NCBI RefSeq assembly: GCF_002307495.1
Contig: NZ_NTMR01000011.1
Location: forward strand, 222,273 to 286,272
Length of the DNA stretch: 64,000 nucleotides
Direction of reading: 5' to 3'
Source of the DNA: Pseudomonas abyssi
GTDB taxonomy: Bacteria; Pseudomonadota; Gammaproteobacteria; Pseudomonadales; Pseudomonadaceae
Below are positions 58,671 to 64,000 of this stretch, one piece after another. Within the stretch, counting starts at the first letter, position 1, and each line of letters starts with the position of its first letter. Both the position numbers and the translations under genes were made by a program. The notes beneath the pieces are model-generated. The model worked only from the letters and a program-made list of their open reading frames with translations. It did no database searches and was not told the origin of the DNA.

Positions 58671-61031
58671 TCAGGATGTCGTGTCCTGCTGACCGCTGCC
58701 GGGTAACCAGCGCAGCAGGATCGCCTGCAGGTCTTCGCGTTTGAACGGCTTGGCCAGATAGTCATCCATACCGGCATCCTTGCAGCGCTGGCGGTCTTCC
58801 TGCAGGGCGTTGGCGGTGAGCGCGATGATGGGCAGGTTCTCCCAGCGCGGATCGGCGCGCATGCGCCGGCTGGTTTCATAGCCGTCCATGATCGGCATGT
58901 TGCAGTCCATCAACACCAGGGCGTAGTCCTGATCGGCGAGCTTGCTCAGGGCCGCCTCACCGTGCTCGGCGAGATCCACCTCAAATCCCAGGCGGCTGAG
59001 CATGCCCCGGGCGACCATCTGATTGACCGCATTGTCTTCGACCAGCAGCAGGCGTTGACCGCGTCCCAAAGGCTGCGCGCCCTGGTTGCTGTCGTATTGC
59101 TGTGTCTGCTCGAACAGGGCGTCGATTGCCCGTGCCAACCGGTTGCGAGGTGGCGGTGTAGCGACTTGCTGGCGGATATGCAGGGCACTGGCGCGCTGAT
59201 TGTCCAGCTGCTGGCCGTAACTGCACAACAACAGGCGCGGCGTGCTGGGCTGCACCTGCTCAAGCTGCTGCGCCAGTTGCGGGCTGTCCAGCAGCCAGAA
59301 GTCGTGGCCGGGTGGTGCATCGGGCAAAGGGGTGGTCGGGTCATAGTCTAGCGGTGTGCAGCGCATATTCCAGCTGCGCAACAGGCGCTCCAGCACCGGG
59401 CCCTGCATTTGGCCGTAGCGATTCCATAGCAAGACCTTGCGCGGGGTTGGTGGTTGGTAGCGGGGGCTGTCGTCATGACAATGGAGCGGCAGGAACACGC
59501 TGAAGGTGCTGCCACGACCGGGTTCGGAATTGACATGCAGCTCGCCATGCATGGCGTCGGTCAGGCTTTTGCACAGGGCCAGCCCAAGACCGGTGCCACC
59601 GAAGCGCCGCGAAATCTGCGCGTCGGCCTGGGTGAACGGCGAGAAGATGTCCCCCAATGCCTGCTCGGGAATGCCAATGCCGGTGTCGCTGACCTGGATG
59701 CAGACACGGCGCATGTCGCCATCGCTTTGGTAGAGCTTCAGGCGCAGGGCGACGTGACCGTGCTCGGTGAACTTGAGCGCGTTGGACAGCAGGTTGCTGA
59801 CAATCTGTCGTATCCGCGTCGGATCGCCCAGCAGTAAGCCGGGAACGTGCGGGTCGATCTCGCAGATCAGCTCGATGTCCTGTTTGCCTGCGTTCTGTGA
59901 CAGCAGACTGGCGGTCTCCTCCAGCAGTGCGCCGAGGTCGAAGGGGATCTGCTCAAGCTGCAACTTGCCCGCCTCAAACTTGGACAGGTCGAGAATATCG
60001 TTGAGCAGCGCCACCAGTACCTTGCCTGAATCGTAGGCGATGGAGAGCTGCTGGCGCTGCTCATCGTTCAGTTGGCTGTCCAGTGTCAGCCCGATCATGC
60101 CGAGCAGGCCGTTGATGGGGGTACGGATTTCGTGACTCATGTTGGCCAGGAAGGCCGAGCGGGCGCGAGCCATATCCAGCGCGGCCTCGCGTGAGGCTTC
60201 CAGCTCACGGTTGGATTCGCGCAGCTGGGCGTTGGTCAGCTGGACCTCGGTGGTACGGGTTTCGACGATATTTTCCAGCTCCTCCAGATACTTGCGCAGG
60301 CGCTCCTCCGCGCGCAGCTTCTGTCGCAGGTTGACGTCGATGCTTTGCAACTGGCGGTTGATTACTTCGACAAGGGCGCCGATTTCATCGCGCTCGTGGC
60401 CGTCAGGGCAGGGCAGCCTGCTCCGTTCGCCCTCGGTGCGCATGTCCAGCAAGTCGTTGATCAGTCGCACCAGAGGTTTGGTCAGCATGGCGTAGAACAG
60501 CACCATGAGTACCAGCGACAGCACCAGACTGAGAACAAAGCCCGAGAGCATGGTCAGCCCGGCGCGGCGCAAGAAGCTGGCGCCCTGGTAGAAAGTGTCG
60601 ACCTCAATCACCAGGTGCCCCAGCAGCTCGTTAGGGGCGTGTTCGACATACAGCGGCTGGGAGTAATCACGGCGTCGACCGAACAGCGCATCACTGACTG
60701 TGCGATAGCGACTGGTCGCCATTGGCCGGCTGACACTGGCCAGCGCGATGCCGTTGTTGTCGATGATTTCTGCTCGGACAACCTGCGGAGCTTCCAGCAG
60801 GCCGCTGACCAGCTCCATCGCCAGTTCCGCATCGATGTTGTAGGCAATGCGCGCAGCCGGGCTCAGGCTGACGTTGATCTGCGCCTGAACCTCCTGATCG
60901 ATCAGGGCGTCTTCAGAGCGGTAGTCGACAATGACCTGCGCCAGCCCGAGCAGAATGCCCAGGGTGAAGGCGACCAGAACGCTCAGGCGTGCTTGTTTGA
61001 ATGACAGTCGATTGGTAAGGCGTATGTCCAT
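58671..61031 (-). CDS. sagS: Hybrid sensor kinase SagS
   Basis: The 786-residue hybrid kinase has helix 1 (about 15-35), a periplasmic sensor, helix 2 (about 165-190), HAMP, a coiled stretch, the histidine domain MSHEIRTPIN, the catalytic domain (NLLSNALKF, DTGIGI, GGTGLGLAL) and two receiver-like parts, the last with MDCNMPIMDGYE. The length equals that of P. aeruginosa SagS, and ospR, gpx and msrB follow in the same order there. SagS controls the switch from motile to biofilm growth and antibiotic tolerance, signalling through HptB and BfiSR. No Hpt domain is present. Confidence 0.9.
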   Translation of the reverse strand: MDIRLTNRLSFKQARLSVLVAFTLGILLGLAQVIVDYRSEDALIDQEVQAQINVSLSPAARIAYNIDAELAMELVSGLLEAPQVVRAEIIDNNGIALASVSRPMATSRYRTVSDALFGRRRDYSQPLYVEHAPNELLGHLVIEVDTFYQGASFLRRAGLTMLSGFVLSLVLSLVLMVLFYAMLTKPLVRLINDLLDMRTEGERSRLPCPDGHERDEIGALVEVINRQLQSIDVNLRQKLRAEERLRKYLEELENIVETRTTEVQLTNAQLRESNRELEASREAALDMARARSAFLANMSHEIRTPINGLLGMIGLTLDSQLNDEQRQQLSIAYDSGKVLVALLNDILDLSKFEAGKLQLEQIPFDLGALLEETASLLSQNAGKQDIELICEIDPHVPGLLLGDPTRIRQIVSNLLSNALKFTEHGHVALRLKLYQSDGDMRRVCIQVSDTGIGIPEQALGDIFSPFTQADAQISRRFGGTGLGLALCKSLTDAMHGELHVNSEPGRGSTFSVFLPLHCHDDSPRYQPPTPRKVLLWNRYGQMQGPVLERLLRSWNMRCTPLDYDPTTPLPDAPPGHDFWLLDSPQLAQQLEQVQPSTPRLLLCSYGQQLDNQRASALHIRQQVATPPPRNRLARAIDALFEQTQQYDSNQGAQPLGRGQRLLLVEDNAVNQMVARGMLSRLGFEVDLAEHGEAALSKLADQDYALVLMDCNMPIMDGYETSRRMRADPRWENLPIIALTANALQEDRQRCKDAGMDDYLAKPFKREDLQAILLRWLPGSGQQDTTS

Positions 61032-61226
61032 TATTGGCCTTGATGATGATGGCACCGTGGCGCCTGCTCCTGCCTGCGCAGTCAGCAGCAGACTGGCGGC
61101 GAGGCTAACAGAGGTGACACCAGATTGAGCTTAGCAGTCCGGGCAACAGTCTGTGTCGGTGTTCATGGTGGTGGCTACCTTCGCCGCGTGGCATTCTTGC
61201 ACGTTTGTTGCCCAGAGGAGAAACCC

Positions 61227-62114
61227 ATGGCGGGTGTCAGCACCGATCAGTTCATGCAGCGCGTCGTCACTTTTATTGAACGCTTTGAGGCGACCTTGCC
61301 TGCACCTGTCGAGCCGATCGACTGGTCGAGCACCTTTGCTGCGCGCTGGACGGTCGATGGGCAGCAAGGTTACCTGCGTCCGCTCAAGGTCAGCTTGACG
61401 CTGCGCCTGGATGATCTGGTTGGTGTAGAGCGCCAAAAAGCACTGCTGGGTTCCAACACCGGACAGTTTGTACGCGGGCTGCCAGCCAATAACGCCTTGC
61501 TGTGGGGCTCTCGCGGCACAGGTAAATCCTCGCTGGTGCGCGCCTTGCTGAGTGAGTACGCGGAGCAGGGCATGCGCCTGATCGAGGTCGACAAGGCTGA
61601 CCTGGTGCACCTGTCGGCACTGCTGCCTCAGTTGGCAGGGCAGCCTTGGCGCTATGTCCTCTTCTGCGATGATCTGGCCTTTGAAGCGGACGACAGCGGC
61701 TACAAGGCCCTGAAAACCGTGCTTGATGGCACCGTTGAGGCGGCGCCGGAAAACCTGCTGCTGTATGCCACCTCCAACCGTCGCCACCTGCTGCCGGAAC
61801 ATAACAGCGATAACCTGGCGGCCAAGCAGGTCGATGGTGAGATCCACCCGGGCGAGGCGATTGAGGAGAAAATAGCCCTGTCCGACCGTTTTGGTCTGTG
61901 GGTGTCCTTCTATCCGTTCAGTCAGGATCACTACCTGGCCGTCGTGCAGCACTGGCTTGGTCAGCTGGCCCGCGAGCACGGGCTGCACTGGCAATGGGAC
62001 GAGGCGTTGCAGCTAGAGGCGGTGCGCTGGGCTACCGGGCGCGGCAACCGCAATGGGCGCTGCGCTTATCAGTTTGCCCGCTCCTGGGTAGGCCGGCAGC
62101 TGCTGGAGTCCTGA
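61227..62114 (+). CDS. DUF815-type AAA+ ATPase
   Basis: The 295-residue ATPase has Walker A GSRGTGKS (94-101), Walker B YVLFCDDLAFE and an Asn-rich sensor (YATSNRRHLLPE). It belongs to the DUF815 group of uncharacterised P-loop proteins. AGAGGAGAAACCC precedes ATG 61227; the frame upstream is not family-like. It is divergent from sagS. Function unknown. Confidence 0.88.
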   Translation: MAGVSTDQFMQRVVTFIERFEATLPAPVEPIDWSSTFAARWTVDGQQGYLRPLKVSLTLRLDDLVGVERQKALLGSNTGQFVRGLPANNALLWGSRGTGKSSLVRALLSEYAEQGMRLIEVDKADLVHLSALLPQLAGQPWRYVLFCDDLAFEADDSGYKALKTVLDGTVEAAPENLLLYATSNRRHLLPEHNSDNLAAKQVDGEIHPGEAIEEKIALSDRFGLWVSFYPFSQDHYLAVVQHWLGQLAREHGLHWQWDEALQLEAVRWATGRGNRNGRCAYQFARSWVGRQLLES

Positions 62115-62158
62115 CTGGCGCTGGCGCTGCGCAGGCAACGCAGCCCTGTAACCGGTGC

Positions 62159-62824
62159 TCAGGCCTGGAGGCGGCCGGTCAGCTTGGCTACCAGAGCGTG
62201 CTCGCCCGGCAGCAGCGAGGACACGCTGCTGCGTGCAGTCAGTCGACTCAATAGCGACGACAGGCCGGGCCAGCGGTATTCGTCAATCAGCTCACCGGCG
62301 TGAGCCAGGTTGATCAGCTGACAGCCCACGGCGATGTCGGCCAAGCTGAATTGCTTGCCGAGAAACCAGGGTTGCTCGCCCAGCTCTTTTTCCAGGTAAT
62401 CGAGCAGCGGCGGCAGATGGTCCTGCAGCGCCTGCTGTACCTTTGACTCGTCTGCGCTCTCGCCGACGCTACGGGCAACAATACGTGGAAAGAACACGCC
62501 AAAGGTGCTGTGCGGTGCCAGCTCATAATCTGCGTACTTCTCCAGCCAGCGCACCCGCGCCGCTTCGGCCGGCGTGCTGCCGTAGAGCGAGGTGCCGCCC
62601 TGAGTGTCCTGCAGGTACTGGGCGATGACGGCCGAGTCTGCCAGCTTGAGATCGCCGTCGGTCAGAGCAGGAATACGCCCTAGCGGGCTAATGTCGTAGT
62701 ACCAGTCAGGCTGCCCGCGCGGTGGAATAAATGTGTGCTCGTAGGTGATGCCGAACTCGGCAAGCAGGATGCGCACCTTGCGCACATAGGGCGAGAGGCT
62801 TGCGCCATACAGGGTAATTGTCAT
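62159..62824 (-). CDS. Glutathione S-transferase
   Basis: The 221-residue protein has a thioredoxin-like N-terminal domain (TLYGASLSPYVRKVRILLAEFG, active-site serine 9 or 11 region; quoted short here) with the cis-proline LGRIPALTDGDLKLADSAVI and an all-helical C-terminal domain with FLGKQFSLADIAVGCQL. Probably a detoxification or maleylacetoacetate-like GST; class uncertain. It lies 50 bases after the neighbouring membrane-protein gene. Confidence 0.93.
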   Translation of the reverse strand: MTITLYGASLSPYVRKVRILLAEFGITYEHTFIPPRGQPDWYYDISPLGRIPALTDGDLKLADSAVIAQYLQDTQGGTSLYGSTPAEAARVRWLEKYADYELAPHSTFGVFFPRIVARSVGESADESKVQQALQDHLPPLLDYLEKELGEQPWFLGKQFSLADIAVGCQLINLAHAGELIDEYRWPGLSSLLSRLTARSSVSSLLPGEHALVAKLTGRLQA

Positions 62825-62873
62825 GCGGTGTTCCGATGCTGGGGTGTGCTGAGCACCGGCAGCTGGCCGGTAC

Positions 62874-63638
62874 TCAATCGTCGTAAACGGCCTTCTTCTG
62901 CCAGAGCTCATCGGCCGATTCCATTTCGGCCAGCCCTGCATCCAGCTCGCTGGGTTGACCTTCATCGGCCTGATTCTGCGCTATTACGGCGGCTTCCGCA
63001 CGTTTGAGCAATTGCTTATAGTGCTCCAGGTGCTTGGCCAGACTCGGATTATTGAGTTTGGTGATAAAGGCGATGGCGCGCTCATACTGCAGCTTGGCTA
63101 CGCGGGGCTTGCCCTGGCTCATGGCCTGCTTGGCGGTGGCGTTGAAGGTTTCAAGGTTGGCGGTAATCAGCGAGCGCCGCACATGAGTGCCCCAGTGTTT
63201 CAGCGTGGCGTTATCGATCAGGCCGTCGCGCTCGGCTTGCTGCAGCTGCTTGAACAGGTTCTCCAGCTGCAGGCGCGCTTCCTTGCCGCGCGCCTCGCTA
63301 TCCAGCTCGACCGGCGGGTTGCTTGGCACCTTGCCTTCGGTCTGTGCGGCGCGGGCCTGGTCCAGGCGCTGTTGCACGTCTTGAGATTTGCCAATGCGCT
63401 GCAGGCGCTCCAGCAGGCTGATTTCTATTTGCAGCATGAGCGTACCCAGCTCAGCAGGTAAGAACTGGCCGGGCAGGGCGCCAGTGGCCTGCCGGCAGAC
63501 TTTGATACGCGCATTCAATTCGGCGGTTTGTCGCGCCTTTTCCAGCCGATTGCGCTCCAGGCTGTGACTGATAAAGCCAATGCACACCAGAATGATCAAA
63601 CCGCCAGCCAGCAAACCGCCTATTAGTAGTGGGGACAC
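62874..63638 (-). CDS. Conserved membrane-anchored protein of unknown function
   Basis: The 254-residue protein has one N-terminal transmembrane helix (about 3-23) and a long, helical cytoplasmic or periplasmic part with LLERLQRIGKSQDVQQRLDQ and AKLQYERAIAFITKL (TPR-like), ending in an acidic tail. The start is GTG with GAGAG upstream. It precedes the GST gene by 49 bases. I recognise no characterised family. Confidence 0.7.
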   Translation of the reverse strand: MSPLLIGGLLAGGLIILVCIGFISHSLERNRLEKARQTAELNARIKVCRQATGALPGQFLPAELGTLMLQIEISLLERLQRIGKSQDVQQRLDQARAAQTEGKVPSNPPVELDSEARGKEARLQLENLFKQLQQAERDGLIDNATLKHWGTHVRRSLITANLETFNATAKQAMSQGKPRVAKLQYERAIAFITKLNNPSLAKHLEHYKQLLKRAEAAVIAQNQADEGQPSELDAGLAEMESADELWQKKAVYDD

Positions 63639-63880
63639 GGGATGTCTCTCATCTTATTTATTGGGGCCTTGCATCAGGTCCGGGCGCCAGAGAGTCAGCC
63701 CGAATTGATGGCTATCACTTTAGCATCATGGCCGAGACGAGTACGTGGGACAAGTTATTTTCTGACGTCAGTAAATCAGCTAGCACCGTGGGCGCCGCAG
63801 CTGGCGCGGGACGACGGCATGTGGGCTATTGCCGGCATCTTAAGAAATGCGAAAAAACCTGAAAAAATATCAGCTTGGGG
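63639..63880. other. Intergenic region before the tRNA promoter
   Basis: About 240 bases without a supported gene. A-tracts (AAAAAA at about 63852-63857 and 63862-63867) lie just upstream of the tRNA promoter and may form an UP element. Confidence 0.45.
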
Positions 63881-63909
63881 TTGACGGGTTGTCGGTCGCC
63901 ACATAAAAT
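63881..63909 (+). promoter_or_regulatory. Strong promoter of the tRNA gene
   Basis: TTGACG (63881-63886), a 17-base spacer and TAAAAT (63904-63909) form a near-consensus sigma-70 promoter. The GC-rich TCGCGCCGC after the -10 is typical of stringently controlled stable RNA promoters. The tRNA begins about 73 bases downstream, leaving a leader for processing. Confidence 0.85.
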
Positions 63910-63982
63910 TCGCGCCGCTTGCAGCGAACAATTCGCGGTAAGCCAGCCAAGGTAATGCCTCGGTATAGAGAAGTCCGGGTAC

Positions 63983-64000
63983 GTCCCCTTCGTCTAGTGG
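63983..64000 (+). tRNA. tRNA-Glu, 5' end only
   Basis: The last 18 bases, GTCCCCTTCGTCTAGTGG, match the acceptor stem and D-arm start of bacterial tRNA-Glu. The rest is outside the window. A stable-RNA promoter lies upstream. Confidence 0.85.

Overview
The window is a dense bacterial chromosome segment of high G+C content from a member of the Pseudomonadaceae. The gene block 54389-61031 (htpX, a 140-residue hypothetical protein, alaA-type aminotransferase, msrB, glutathione peroxidase, ospR-type MarR regulator, sagS-type hybrid kinase) follows the order I recall for PA2830-PA2824 in Pseudomonas aeruginosa, including a SagS of 786 residues. The fabAB pair, gpsA-DUF4389-sixA, selD-mnmH and a cis/trans fatty acid isomerase also fit Pseudomonas or Halopseudomonas. 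The genus is inferred from recall, without a database search.

Layout. 1-9535: a partial cold shock gene, aceK, cysK, an AsmA-like membrane protein, a MoxR ATPase plus VWA protein pair separated by a 105-bp element with terminal inverted repeats, a histidine-rich polytopic membrane protein, a PhnA-type zinc ribbon protein and a YbaY/META lipoprotein. 9638-12955: cti and an EamA transporter. 13013-23661: a leftward type VI secretion operon, tssA-B-C-E-F-G-clpV plus a sigma-54 activator. It encodes sheath, baseplate and recycling parts but no tube, spike or membrane-complex genes. 24025-29910: small stress and transport genes (DJ-1/PfpI, RHH protein, LysE, AraC, EamA, DUF2789, CsbD, Bcr/CflA). 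30008-33675: fabA-fabB and an acyl-CoA ligase.

33992-39068: a leftward operon of TonB-dependent receptor, periplasmic binding protein and hybrid histidine kinase, which looks like a self-contained chemosensory or uptake module and is the most interesting unit here. 39201-45163: gpsA, DUF4389, sixA, an acyl-CoA synthetase translationally coupled to a hotdog thioesterase, an alpha/beta hydrolase and a DUF4892 protein. 45160-50854: a membrane-anchored penicillin-type acylase, an RssA-like patatin, selD and mnmH (selU). 50965-54171: an SDR oxidoreductase, a PsiE-like protein and a diguanylate cyclase gene broken by a frameshift in a CG run and an in-frame amber codon. 54389-63638: the htpX-sagS block, a DUF815 ATPase, a glutathione S-transferase and a conserved membrane protein. 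The window ends in the first 18 bases of a probable tRNA-Glu with a strong upstream promoter.

Several genes bear on membrane lipids and stress: fabAB, cti, two acyl-CoA ligases, gpsA, thioesterase and patatin on one side; htpX, msrB, gpx, ospR, CsbD and the cold shock protein on the other. No integrase, transposase, CRISPR array or rRNA gene was seen.
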